NCBI GenBank assembly: GCA_900754145.1
Contig: CAAEBW010000149.1
Span: forward strand, 1 to 6,467
Direction of reading: 5' to 3'
Length of the DNA: 6,467 nt
Source of the DNA: Clostridia bacterium
GTDB lineage: Bacteria > Bacillota > Clostridia > Oscillospirales > Acutalibacteraceae
The notes beneath the pieces were generated by a model. That model was not told the DNA's origin, made no database searches, and worked only from the letters and a program-made list of their open reading frames with translations. This document shows positions 1 to 6,346 of the stretch, piece by piece. Both the position numbers and the translations under genes were made by a program. The stretch's first letter is position 1, and the number at the start of each line of letters is the position of its first letter.

Positions 1-1
1 A

Positions 2-304
2 TATATGCATAAGACGGGTGCATCACAAAGGCAGACTGCTGCATACTTTAATATACCTTCGCCGCAAACGGTTGCATTATGGAATAGAATATATGAGTCC
101 GAAGGTAAAGATGCACTCTGTGAAGAACGCAGAGGCAGGGCAAATAAAATGAGTTCTAAAAAAGGTAAAAAACCACAAAAAACGCCAAAAGAAAACGAAG
201 ACATATTAGCAGAGCTTAATCGTCTTCGCATGGAGAATGAATACTTAAAAAAATTGAATGCCTTAGTTCAAAAGCGGGAAAAATCTCAAAATATGACAAA
301 GTAG
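2..304 (+). CDS. IS3 transposase OrfA, 5'-truncated by the window edge
   Basis: This is the DNA-binding subunit of an IS3-family transposase, which recognises the element's terminal repeats. The visible part starts inside the helix-turn-helix (SQRQTAAYFNIPSPQTVALW) and goes on to a charged linker (roughly residues 38-62) and a leucine-zipper-like coiled coil (NEDILAELNRLRMENEYLKK) used for multimerisation. The first ATG in the window, at 5-7, falls in the middle of the expected N-terminal domain, and the frame is open to the left edge. The true start is therefore upstream and perhaps 15-25 residues are missing. It ends with TAG at 302-304 and overlaps the orfB reading frame over 241-304, the arrangement needed for a -1 frameshift to make the OrfAB transposase. 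On its own OrfA normally acts as a regulator of transposition. Confidence 0.88.
   Translation, partial: YMHKTGASQRQTAAYFNIPSPQTVALWNRIYESEGKDALCEERRGRANKMSSKKGKKPQKTPKENEDILAELNRLRMENEYLKKLNALVQKREKSQNMTK
247..283 (+). other. Probable -1 ribosomal frameshift zone between orfA and orfB
   Basis: OrfA is in frame 2 and orfB in frame 1, open together over 241-304, so a -1 slip is required. Two candidate sites are visible. A run of seven A at 247-253 sits in the correct phase for a slippery heptamer (A AAA AAA). A run of five A at 279-283 (GGGAAAAATC) would join ...LVQKREK to ISKYDKVAVIEELR. The second gives the more family-like fusion and keeps the coiled coil intact, whereas the first is the stronger classical slippery sequence. 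Which one is used cannot be settled from sequence alone. Confidence 0.6.
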
Positions 305-336
305 CCGTCATAGAAGAATTAAGGCAAAAGTATAGT

Positions 337-1149
337 TTGACGGCATTATTGGAGATTGCTAATATTCCACATAGTACATATTACTATTATCTTAAACAAT
401 CTAAAAAGGCAGATAAGTATGCAATCATCAAATCGGAAATAACAGCAATATTCAATGAAAACCAAGGAAGATATGGGTATCGCAGAATAACAATGGAATT
501 ACATAACCGAGGTTATGTAATAAATCATAAAACCGTACAAGGCTTAATGAAGGAATTAGACCTTAAATGTATGGTTAGAAATAAAAAATACCGTTCATAT
601 AAAGGTGAAATAGGAAAAATAGCACCAAATATTATTGAACGGAACTTTACAGCACAATCGCCTAATCAAAAATGGACAACCGATATAACCGAATTTGAAG
701 TATCAGGTGAAAAGATATATTTATCACCAATATTAGATATGTATAACGGCGAAATAATAAGTTATAACATAAGCGAAAGACCGGTACTAAGCCAAGTTTT
801 AAATATGTTAGATTTAGCCTTTGAAAAAATACCGGATAACACAGGGCTAATACTTCATTCAGACCAAGGTTGGCAGTACCAACATAAAAAGTATCAACAA
901 AAATTATTAGATAAAGGCATTGTGCAAAGTATGTCAAGAAAAGGCAATTGCCTGGACAATTCTATTATGGAAAACTTTTTCGGATTATTAAAATCAGAAT
1001 TGCTATATTTGCGGAAGTTTAAATCAATGAAAGAATTTAAACTTGAATTAGAAAAGTATATAGATTATTATAATAATAAGAGAATTAAAAGCAAACTAAA
1101 AGGACTGAGTCCTGTTCAATACAGAATTCAATCCTCATTAGTAGCATAA
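337..1149 (+). CDS. IS3 transposase OrfB (DDE integrase core)
   Basis: This is the catalytic part of the IS3-family transposase. Counting from the TTG at 337, an N-terminal HTH_21-type region lies at about residues 25-85 (NENQGRYGYRRITMEL), followed by the integrase core from about residue 108. The catalytic triad is D116 (WTTDITEF), D176 (LHSDQGWQY) and E212 (SIMENFFGLLKSE), giving exactly 35 residues between the second D and the E. The C-terminus has the usual YIDYYNNKR...LKGLSPVQYR block. The frame is open back to 241, and family-like sequence (KYDKVAVIEELRQKYSL) precedes the TTG. No convincing ribosome binding site precedes the TTG, so the working protein is most likely the OrfAB frameshift product rather than a separate protein starting at 337. 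No terminator is evident after the stop. Confidence 0.92.
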   Translation: MTALLEIANIPHSTYYYYLKQSKKADKYAIIKSEITAIFNENQGRYGYRRITMELHNRGYVINHKTVQGLMKELDLKCMVRNKKYRSYKGEIGKIAPNIIERNFTAQSPNQKWTTDITEFEVSGEKIYLSPILDMYNGEIISYNISERPVLSQVLNMLDLAFEKIPDNTGLILHSDQGWQYQHKKYQQKLLDKGIVQSMSRKGNCLDNSIMENFFGLLKSELLYLRKFKSMKEFKLELEKYIDYYNNKRIKSKLKGLSPVQYRIQSSLVA

Positions 1150-1160
1150 CCGTAATTTTT

Positions 1161-1185
1161 TGTCTAACTTTTTGGGGTCAGATCA
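1161..1185 (+). repeat. Right terminal inverted repeat (IRR) of the IS3 element
   Basis: The sequence TGTCTAACTTTTTGGGGTCA followed by GATCA lies 11 nt after the orfB stop. Read outside-in it starts TGATCTGACCCC, matching the TG-initiated ends of IS150-like IS3 elements. The partner repeat is outside the window, so the exact outer boundary (1180 or 1185) rests on the TG/CA rule. The host sequence starts with GTG at 1186, which may be part of a 3-4 bp target duplication. Confidence 0.75.
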
Positions 1186-1207
1186 GTGTGGGCGGTTATT
1201 TCTTTTT
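1186..1207 (-). other. Half of a disrupted terminator hairpin of the toxin gene
   Basis: On the minus strand the toxin's lysine codons and stop are A-rich and run into CCGCCCACAC, which ends exactly at the IS boundary. An A-rich run leading into a GC-rich arm is the first half of a bidirectional intrinsic terminator. The second arm (GTGTGGGCGG followed by a T-rich run) is not found on the minus strand before the IS. It is probably on the far side of the IS, meaning the element inserted in or next to the hairpin loop. The A-rich/GC arm is seen directly; the missing arm is inference. Confidence 0.5.
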
Positions 1208-1291
1208 GTGCATTATGGAAACAACAAGAGTAATGATTGAAACAATCAAAATCCCGAATGTAAACAAATCGTTTACCGTTATGTACTCCAT
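1196..1291 (-). CDS. Putative type I toxin-like membrane peptide (31 aa, holin-like/Fst-like)
   Basis: This is a very short ORF that a length cut-off would miss. The peptide has a short polar N-terminus with two acidic residues (MEYITVND), one hydrophobic helix at about residues 9-27 (LFTFGILIVSIITLVVSIM) and a basic tail HKKK, then TAA. This is the layout of the small membrane toxins of type I toxin-antitoxin systems in Firmicutes (Hol-Tox, Fst/TxpA-like): 25-40 residues, one helix, lysine-rich C-terminus. Such peptides insert in the cytoplasmic membrane and depolarise it when overproduced. ATG at 1289-1291 is chosen because AAAGGGGG ends 8 nt upstream. A near-consensus promoter lies upstream and a folded leader hides the ribosome binding site, both expected for a toxin. 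The antitoxin RNA is not identified. A harmless small membrane protein remains possible. Family membership is judged by architecture, not by a search. Confidence 0.72.
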   Translation of the reverse strand: MEYITVNDLFTFGILIVSIITLVVSIMHKKK

Positions 1292-1366
1292 TGGCAACGC
1301 CCCCTTTCGAGGGCAAGACTTAACCGCCTACCGTTGTAGGTTGCCTTTAAGGGTGCTTTAAGCACC
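1292..1366 (-). ncRNA. Structured 5' leader of the toxin mRNA, occluding the ribosome binding site
   Basis: Read on the minus strand, the leader starts with a hairpin at its 5' end (GGTGCT 1366-1361 with AGCACC 1357-1352). A three-way junction follows. The closing stem is GGCAA (1345-1341) with TTGCC (1297-1293). Inside it are CCTAC-AACG-GTAGG (1340-1327) and GCCCTC-GAAA-GGGGGC (1314-1299). The last is a 6-bp stem with one G-U pair and a GNRA tetraloop, and its 3' side contains the Shine-Dalgarno-like AAAGGGGG. The closing stem ends two bases from the start codon. The G-U pair forms only in the minus-strand RNA, which supports that orientation. This looks like a translation-control leader that keeps the toxin silent until opened or processed. 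Pairings were found by eye. Confidence 0.6.
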
Positions 1367-1372
1367 GATACT

Positions 1373-1401
1373 ATTTTACACAATTATCGCTTATTTGTCA
1401 A
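1373..1401 (-). promoter_or_regulatory. Sigma-A-type promoter for the toxin transcript
   Basis: A perfect -35 box TTGACA (1401-1396) and a good -10 box TAAAAT (1378-1373) are separated by exactly 17 nt on the minus strand. The expected start is around 1366-1368, at the base of the first leader hairpin. It points into the small ORF at 1196-1291 and away from leuB. The -35 box overlaps the U-rich tail of the leu terminator. Confidence 0.8.
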
Positions 1402-1436
1402 CAAAGCCCTCCCGAAATTATCAATCGGGAGGGTTT
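1402..1436 (-). terminator. Intrinsic terminator of the leu operon
   Basis: A 9-bp perfect stem (CCCTCCCGA at 1433-1425 with TCGGGAGGG at 1415-1407, read on the minus strand) has a 9-nt loop. It is preceded by AAA and followed by CTTTGTTG. It begins 8 nt after the leuB stop codon. The T-run is short and interrupted by G, so some read-through into the toxin unit is conceivable. Confidence 0.85.
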
Positions 1437-1441
1437 AAGAT

Positions 1442-2512
1442 TTATATTCTTTCAGCTACTAAATCGCCCATTTCCGAGCAGGTGACCTTTTTACAGCCCT
1501 CCTGCATAATATCGCCCGTACGGAAGCCGCCGTCAAGCACCTTGTTGACCGCGTCCTCGATAGCGTCTGCCTCCTTTGCCATATCAAAGGAATAACGGAG
1601 CATCATAGCGGCGGAAAGGATGGTGCCGAGCGGGTTTGCGATGTTCATTCCCGCAATGTCGGGCGCGGAGCCGTGGATAGGCTCGTACATACCGAGGGTT
1701 CCCGAGGAAAGTGAGGCGGAGGGCATCATACCTATTGAGCCTGTAAGCATTGAAGCCTCGTCCGAGAGTATATCGCCAAACATATTTTCAGTAACCAAAA
1801 CATCAAACTGGGTCGGGTTCTTGATAAGCTGCATAGCGGTGTTGTCAACCAAAATGTCGCTGTATTCAACCTCCGGATACTCCTCTGCTAAACGGTGCAT
1901 TGTCTTTCTCCAAAGTCTCGAAGTATCAAGCACATTCGCCTTATCGACTGATGCCAAACGCTTGCCGCGCTTCATCGCCGTCTCAAAGCCAACCCTGCCT
2001 ATGCGCTCAATTTCGCTCTCGCTATACGGCATATAATCGGTGGCAACCAGTTCGCCATTTACTTCTTCGGTCTTTCTTTGCCCAAAGTAAACGCCGCCGG
2101 TAAGCTCGCGGACTATAAGCAAATCAATGCCGCACCCTACAATCTCCTGTTTAAGGGGAGACGCGTCCTTAAGCTGGGGGAAGAGCTTTGTAGGTCTAAG
2201 GTTTGCAAAGAGGTTAAGCTCCTTGCGAACCTTTAAAAGCGCCTTTTCGGGGCGGATAGAGGGGTCACAGCCGTCCCACTTAGGGCCGCCGACAGCGCCT
2301 AACAGCACGCTGTCCGACTCCTTGCACCTTTCCATTCCCTCATCGGTAATCGGCACGCCGAATTTATCAATCGAACAGCCGCCGATGTCAACATAGGTGT
2401 AATCAAAGGAGTGACCGAATTTATCGGCAATCTTATTAAGTACCTTTACCGCCTCGGCTACTATTTCAGGACCTATGCCGTCACCGGGCAGAACGGTTAT
2501 CTTCTTATTCAT
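1442..2512 (-). CDS. leuB: 3-isopropylmalate dehydrogenase
   Basis: LeuB oxidatively decarboxylates (2R,3S)-3-isopropylmalate with NAD+ to 4-methyl-2-oxopentanoate, the direct precursor of leucine, in the cytosol as a homodimer. At 356 aa it is full length. The conserved active-site set is visible: substrate-binding arginines R96, R106 and R135 ([14 protein letters not shown]), catalytic Y142 and K191 (SVDKANVL), and metal-binding D223 (LVDNTAMQL), D247 and D251 ([19 protein letters not shown]). The cofactor region follows ([20 protein letters not shown]). Its substrate-recognition region is of the leucine type rather than the isocitrate type. The ATG directly follows the leuD stop (TAAATG). 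AGGAGG lies 8 nt upstream inside the leuD 3' end, pointing to translational coupling. It is the last gene of the operon and is followed by the terminator. Confidence 0.98.
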   Translation of the reverse strand: MNKKITVLPGDGIGPEIVAEAVKVLNKIADKFGHSFDYTYVDIGGCSIDKFGVPITDEGMERCKESDSVLLGAVGGPKWDGCDPSIRPEKALLKVRKELNLFANLRPTKLFPQLKDASPLKQEIVGCGIDLLIVRELTGGVYFGQRKTEEVNGELVATDYMPYSESEIERIGRVGFETAMKRGKRLASVDKANVLDTSRLWRKTMHRLAEEYPEVEYSDILVDNTAMQLIKNPTQFDVLVTENMFGDILSDEASMLTGSIGMMPSASLSSGTLGMYEPIHGSAPDIAGMNIANPLGTILSAAMMLRYSFDMAKEADAIEDAVNKVLDGGFRTGDIMQEGCKKVTCSEMGDLVAERI

Positions 2513-3001
2513 TTACGCTTCCTCCTTTAAGGACTTAAGCAATCCGCCCTTTTTAATAATGTTCTGAATAAAGGGCGGGAAGGGCTGTGACTTGTAGGTC
2601 TTGCCCGTGGTAATATCGGTGATAACGCCTGTGTCAAAGTCGACCTTTACCTCGTCACCCGCGTTAATTTCCTCTGCGGCTTCTTCACATTCCAAGATAG
2701 GAAGTCCGATATTAATGGCGTTGCGGTAGAAAATACGTGCAAAGCTTTTAGCTATAACACAGCCTGTCTTACAGGTCTTGATAACCAACGGAGCGTGCTC
2801 CCTTGAAGAGCCGCAGCCGAAGTTCCAGCCCGCAACCATAACATCTCCCGCATTTACCTTTTTTACAAAATCCGCGTCAATATCCTCCATACAGTGAAGC
2901 GCCAATTCCTCGGCATTGGGGGTGTTTAAATAACGCGCGGGGATTATAACATCGGTATCTACATTATCGGGGTACTTAAATACCTTACCCTGTGTGTTCA
3001 T
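2513..3001 (-). CDS. leuD: 3-isopropylmalate dehydratase small subunit
   Basis: This is the swivel-domain partner of LeuC. The LeuCD heterodimer isomerises 2-isopropylmalate to 3-isopropylmalate through dehydration and rehydration in the cytosol. The protein has 162 aa, the short form that pairs with a roughly 420-aa LeuC, as opposed to the ~200-aa proteobacterial form. Seen directly are [15 protein letters not shown] (residues 13-27), with the substrate-contacting YLNT loop, and the signature [14 protein letters not shown] (58-71). The start overlaps the leuC stop by one base (TAATG), with GGAGG 7 nt upstream, so translation is coupled to leuC. The related homoaconitase small subunit is an alternative, but the leuA/leuC/leuB context settles the leucine role. 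Confidence 0.96.
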   Translation of the reverse strand: MNTQGKVFKYPDNVDTDVIIPARYLNTPNAEELALHCMEDIDADFVKKVNAGDVMVAGWNFGCGSSREHAPLVIKTCKTGCVIAKSFARIFYRNAINIGLPILECEEAAEEINAGDEVKVDFDTGVITDITTGKTYKSQPFPPFIQNIIKKGGLLKSLKEEA

Positions 3002-4263
3002 TATTTTACCTCCTTCGGAGAAGTAATAAAGCCTGTCAGCGCGCTTGCCGCCGCTGTTGCGGGGCTTGCTAAATATACCTCGCTGTCAATATGACCCATT
3101 CTGCCCACAAAGTTGCGGTTTGTCGTGGCGATACAGCGCTCGCCCGCCGCCAAAATACCCATATAACCTCCAAGGCAGGGTCCGCAGGTAGGTGTGGACA
3201 CAACCGAGCCCGCGTCAATAAATGCGGTGACATATCCGCGCTCAACGCACTCGCGGTAAATCTGCATTGTGGCGGGGATTATGATACAGCGAACGCCGTC
3301 CGCAACCTTGTTTCCTTTAAGAACAGCGTAGGCAGTCTCCATATCCTCCATTCTGCCGTTGGTACAGCTGCCGATAACCACCTGATCGATTTTTATATTT
3401 TGGAGCTCACTTGCGGGCTTTGTGTTTTCGGGAAGATGGGGACAAGCGACCGTGGGAACGATTTTAGATAAATCAATATCGATTACCTTTTCGTACTCAG
3501 CGTCGGGGTCTGCTTCATAAATTACGGGCTTGCGCTCGCTTCTGCCCTCAAGGTAGGCAAGGGTTACATCATCAACAGCGAAAATACCGTTTTTAGCCCC
3601 CGCCTCGATAGCCATATTGCATATGCACAGGCGGTCGTCCATAGAAAGGGTGTGCGCACCGTCGCCGACAAACTCCATACTCTTATAAAGCGCGCCGTCA
3701 ACCCCAATCATACCGATTATGGTTAAAATTACATCCTTACCGCTGCAATTAGCAGGAAGCTTACCCGTAAGGTTAAACTTTATAGCCGAGGGTACTTTAA
3801 ACCAAGCCTTGCCTGTCGCCATTCCCGCCGCCATATCGGTTGAGCCTACGCCGGTCGAGAATGCGCCCAAAGCGCCGTATGTGCAGGTGTGACTGTCCGC
3901 ACCGATTATGCAGTCGCCCGCTGTGACAACACCCTGTTCGGGCAAAAGGGCGTGTTCAATTCCCATTTTGCCGACATCGTAAAAATGGCTTACGCAATGT
4001 CCGCAAGCGAACTCACGGCAGGTTTTAGACTGTTCTGCCGCCTTAATATCCTTATTGGGCACAAAGTGGTCGAGGACGATAGCGATTCTGTCCTTATCAA
4101 ACACCTTATCGAAGCCCGCCTTTTTAAACTCGTTTACCGCAACGGGGGTAGTTATGTCGTTGCCCAAAACAATATCGAGCTTTGCGCTTATAAGCTGACC
4201 CGCGGTCACGCTTTCGAGTCCCGCGTGGGCGGCTAAAATCTTTTGAGTTAAGGTCATTCCCAT
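3001..4263 (-). CDS. leuC: 3-isopropylmalate dehydratase large subunit
   Basis: This is the aconitase-superfamily subunit carrying the [4Fe-4S] cluster of isopropylmalate isomerase. The 420-aa length and the cluster ligands C300 (VIGSCTNGR), C360 and C363 ([10 protein letters not shown]) are exactly those of the short HacA-like LeuC type. Other family blocks are [31 protein letters not shown] with the substrate-binding serine/histidine region, and [10 protein letters not shown] near the C-terminus. AGGAG lies 9 nt before the ATG at 4261-4263; a second ATG two codons on (4255-4257) is less well spaced. It starts 3 nt after the leuA stop and overlaps leuD by one base. The enzyme is oxygen sensitive, as usual for this family. 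Homoaconitase is the alternative, disfavoured by context. Confidence 0.97.
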   Translation of the reverse strand: MGMTLTQKILAAHAGLESVTAGQLISAKLDIVLGNDITTPVAVNEFKKAGFDKVFDKDRIAIVLDHFVPNKDIKAAEQSKTCREFACGHCVSHFYDVGKMGIEHALLPEQGVVTAGDCIIGADSHTCTYGALGAFSTGVGSTDMAAGMATGKAWFKVPSAIKFNLTGKLPANCSGKDVILTIIGMIGVDGALYKSMEFVGDGAHTLSMDDRLCICNMAIEAGAKNGIFAVDDVTLAYLEGRSERKPVIYEADPDAEYEKVIDIDLSKIVPTVACPHLPENTKPASELQNIKIDQVVIGSCTNGRMEDMETAYAVLKGNKVADGVRCIIIPATMQIYRECVERGYVTAFIDAGSVVSTPTCGPCLGGYMGILAAGERCIATTNRNFVGRMGHIDSEVYLASPATAAASALTGFITSPKEVK

Positions 4264-4266
4264 AGA

Positions 4267-5931
4267 TTATTTCTCCTCTAAACTGCGGTTAATTGCGGAG
4301 AATAAGGCATTAATTGACGAAGCGATAATATCGTCATGAATACCCGCTCCCCAAACCTTTTTGCCGTCAGGCTTTGTTATGCTTACATAGGTTATAGCCT
4401 TTGAGGAGGAACCCTTTGTAAGGGCGTGTTCCTCGTAGGTAAGCTCGGAAAACTCGATGCCGAGTTGCTTTTTAACCGCATTGCTTACCGCGTCAAGACG
4501 GCCGTTGCCGATAGCTTTTAGCTCCTTTTCCTCGCCGTCAATTTCCACCGTCAAGGTAACGTTAATCTCGGGCGTGCGGACAAAGTGATAATCCACAAGC
4601 TTAATACAGCTGTTTATATTAACATAATTTTCGGTGAATACATCCAGCACCTCTTTGGGCGAAAGCTCGGCGTGGGCGTGGTCGGAAACGCTCTTTACGG
4701 TGTAACCGACCTCCTCGCGCATACCTGTAGGCAGAACATAACCGAAGTTGTGTTCAAGCAGATAGCCTATACCGCCCTTGCCCGACTGGGAATTTATGCG
4801 GATAACATCGGTCTCGTACTCTCTGCCAACATCCCTCGGGTCGATAGGAAGATAGGGAACCGTCCAGGTTTCGCAGTTTTTCTCCTCACGCCACCTCATA
4901 CCCTTTGCGATAGCGTCCTGATGGGAGCCCGAGAAAGCGGCGAATACCAGCTTGCCCGCATAGGGCTGACGGTCATATACATGCATACGGGTGACCCTTT
5001 CGTAAAGCTCGGCGATTTCGGGCATATTTGAAAGGTCAAGCTCTGGATCAACCCCCTGAGCATACATATTAAGAGCAAGTGTTACAATATCGGCATTACC
5101 CGTGCGTTCGCCGTTTCCGAATAGAGTGCCCTCGATTCTGTCCGCGCCCGCCAAGAGACCTAATTCACAGTCCGCCACGGCACAGCCGCGGTCATTGTGC
5201 GGGTGGAGAGAAACCTCAACCGCGTCGCGGTATTTAAGATTATCGCAGATATACTCCACCTGATCGGCGTAAACATGAGGCGAGGAAAGCTCCACCGTGA
5301 CAGGCAGATTAATAATAGCCTTGCGGTCGGGTGTCGGTTTCCAGACATCAAGCACCGCGTTGCAGACCTCTAAGGCGTATTCCGGCTCTGTCCCCGTAAA
5401 GGATTCGGGGGAATACTCATAGCGGAAGTTTGCCCCCGTTTCGGCGGCGATTTTATTGAAAAGCTCCGCGCCGTCGGTCGCAATCTTCTTAATCTCCTCT
5501 TTAGATTTTCTGAAAACCTGCTCGCGCTGGGCTAAAGAAGTGGAATTGTAAAGATGCACCACGGCGTTTTTACAGCCCTTTAAGGCTTCAAAGGTTTTGA
5601 GGATAATATGCTCGCGGCTTTGTGTCAACACCTGAACGGTAACATCGTCGGGAATCATATTATTGTCGATAAGGGTACGCAAAAAGGTGTACTCGGTTTC
5701 GCTGGCGGCGGGGAACCCGACCTCTATCTCCTTAAAGCCCACCTTAACCAAAAGCTTAAAGAATTCAAGCTTTTCTTCTAAGCTCATAGGAATAATAAGG
5801 GACTGGTTGCCGTCTCTAAGGTCAACCGAGCACCAGGTCGGTGATTTTTCTATATATGTTTTATCCGCCCACTTCCTCGTCGGTTTTTTGACGGGGAAAA
5901 ACTGGCGTGTATATTTCTGTGTATTTTTCAT
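4267..5931 (-). CDS. leuA: 2-isopropylmalate synthase, LeuA type 2
   Basis: LeuA catalyses the first committed step of leucine synthesis, acetyl-CoA plus 2-oxoisovalerate to 2-isopropylmalate. The 554-aa protein has an N-terminal TIM barrel starting with SPTWCSVDLRDGNQSL. Metal and catalytic residues are R39 and D40, H243 and H245 (SLHPHNDRG), and N279 in GNGERTGN. This N-terminal style (KYTRQFFPV...RKW) and the overall pattern are those of the yeast/actinobacterial type 2 enzymes, not the ~510-aa type 1 form. The C-terminal LeuA dimer domain (about residues 430-554, GNGRLDAV...YEEHALTKGSSSKA...VWGAGIHDDI) is the leucine-sensing region, so feedback inhibition is likely. A GGGAG overlapping the ridA stop lies 8 nt before the ATG. 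Confidence 0.97.
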   Translation of the reverse strand: MKNTQKYTRQFFPVKKPTRKWADKTYIEKSPTWCSVDLRDGNQSLIIPMSLEEKLEFFKLLVKVGFKEIEVGFPAASETEYTFLRTLIDNNMIPDDVTVQVLTQSREHIILKTFEALKGCKNAVVHLYNSTSLAQREQVFRKSKEEIKKIATDGAELFNKIAAETGANFRYEYSPESFTGTEPEYALEVCNAVLDVWKPTPDRKAIINLPVTVELSSPHVYADQVEYICDNLKYRDAVEVSLHPHNDRGCAVADCELGLLAGADRIEGTLFGNGERTGNADIVTLALNMYAQGVDPELDLSNMPEIAELYERVTRMHVYDRQPYAGKLVFAAFSGSHQDAIAKGMRWREEKNCETWTVPYLPIDPRDVGREYETDVIRINSQSGKGGIGYLLEHNFGYVLPTGMREEVGYTVKSVSDHAHAELSPKEVLDVFTENYVNINSCIKLVDYHFVRTPEINVTLTVEIDGEEKELKAIGNGRLDAVSNAVKKQLGIEFSELTYEEHALTKGSSSKAITYVSITKPDGKKVWGAGIHDDIIASSINALFSAINRSLEEK

Positions 5932-5943
5932 TAATTCTTCTCC

Positions 5944-6321
5944 CTATTCAGCCTTTGCTATTACTTCGACCTCCGCAAGTGCGCCTTTGGGTAGGGATTT
6001 TACCGCCACGCAGCTGCGTGCGGGGGCGGAGGTTATATATTTGCCGTAGACCTCGTTAAAAACGGCAAAATCCGCAATATCTGCTAAAAAGCAGGTGGTT
6101 TTTACCACATTTTTGAAGCTTGTTCCCGCGGCTTCAAGTACAGCGGAAAGGTTTTTCATAATCTGCTCGGTCTGCTCGGCAATATTTGTGCCTACAAGCT
6201 CGCCGCTTTCGGGGGACAGGGCTATCTGACCCGAGGTGTAAAGCATACCGCCGCAAAGAATTGCCTGCGAATAGGGGCCTATTGCCTTAGGGGCTTTATC
6301 GGTAGAAATTTTATTAATCAT
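5944..6321 (-). CDS. ridA: RidA family 2-iminobutanoate/2-iminopropanoate deaminase
   Basis: RidA hydrolyses reactive enamine/imine intermediates released by PLP-dependent threonine/serine dehydratases, giving 2-oxobutanoate or pyruvate plus ammonia. This protects PLP enzymes such as the branched-chain aminotransferase. The 125-aa length fits the trimeric family. Conserved features are GPYSQA (15-20, with Y17), S30 in YTSGQI, R102 and C104 in APARSCVAV, and E117 near the C-terminus. R102 is the key carboxylate-binding arginine. AAAGGAG lies 9 nt before the ATG. It starts 25 nt after the threonine dehydratase stop and ends 12 nt before leuA, so it sits beside the enzyme whose by-products it removes. 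The context makes the catalytic RidA role more likely than one of the inactive Rid subfamilies. Confidence 0.95.
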   Translation of the reverse strand: MINKISTDKAPKAIGPYSQAILCGGMLYTSGQIALSPESGELVGTNIAEQTEQIMKNLSAVLEAAGTSFKNVVKTTCFLADIADFAVFNEVYGKYITSAPARSCVAVKSLPKGALAEVEVIAKAE

Positions 6322-6346
6322 ATCTGATAACTCCTTTAAAACTTTT

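Larger units (their letters stand above)
1..1185 (+). mobile_element. IS3-family insertion sequence, right part (left end outside window)
   Basis: The segment has the IS3 layout: orfA with a helix-turn-helix and a leucine-rich coiled coil, orfB in the -1 frame with an RNase H-like D-D-35-E core, and a terminal repeat after orfB. The right end reads TGACCCCAAAAAGTTAGACA on the opposite strand, a sequence style I know from termini of IS150-like members of the family. A TG...CA terminus puts the outer boundary at 1185. The DNA is clearly more AT-rich than the leu operon, which fits acquired DNA. All catalytic residues are present and there is no internal stop beyond the normal frameshift, so the visible part looks functional. 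The left inverted repeat and the target duplication cannot be checked here. Confidence 0.9.

Noticed and set aside
662..937. Minus-strand 91-aa ORF inside orfB
   Set aside because: It is antisense to the transposase core, whose catalytic residues are intact. It has no family resemblance or ribosome binding site.
1186..1233. Plus-strand GTG mini-ORF right after the IS end (VWAVISFCALWKQQE)
   Set aside because: It has no ribosome binding site and starts at the IS junction. It lies on the antisense strand of the better supported toxin ORF.
1237..1266. Possible plus-strand promoter for an antisense antitoxin RNA (TTGAAA ... TAAACA)
   Set aside because: The -35 is fair but the -10 is poor and the spacing is 18 nt. 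It is not strong enough to call, though it is worth remembering if RNA data show an antisense transcript.
1302..1313. UUCG-loop hairpin on the plus strand (CCCT-TTCG-AGGG)
   Set aside because: On the minus strand the same place forms a longer 6-bp stem with a GAAA loop, in line with the promoter and ORF direction. The plus-strand hairpin is the mirror image.
1402..1440. T-box, leucine attenuator or riboswitch near the leu genes
   Set aside because: The operon's upstream leader is outside the window. The only structure beside leuB is a plain terminator at its 3' end.
1620..2036. Plus-strand 138-aa ORF opposite leuB
   Set aside because: It is a shadow frame of a fully conserved leuB. Composition is explained by the complementary codons.
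4255..4257. Alternative leuC start at the second ATG
   Set aside because: The Shine-Dalgarno to first-ATG distance is 9 nt and to the second 15 nt, so the first start fits better.
4585..5031. Plus-strand 148-aa ORF opposite leuA (and similar ones at 3091-3471, 3889-4236, 5663-6049)
   Set aside because: All are antisense to well-conserved enzymes and show no recognisable domains or translation signals.
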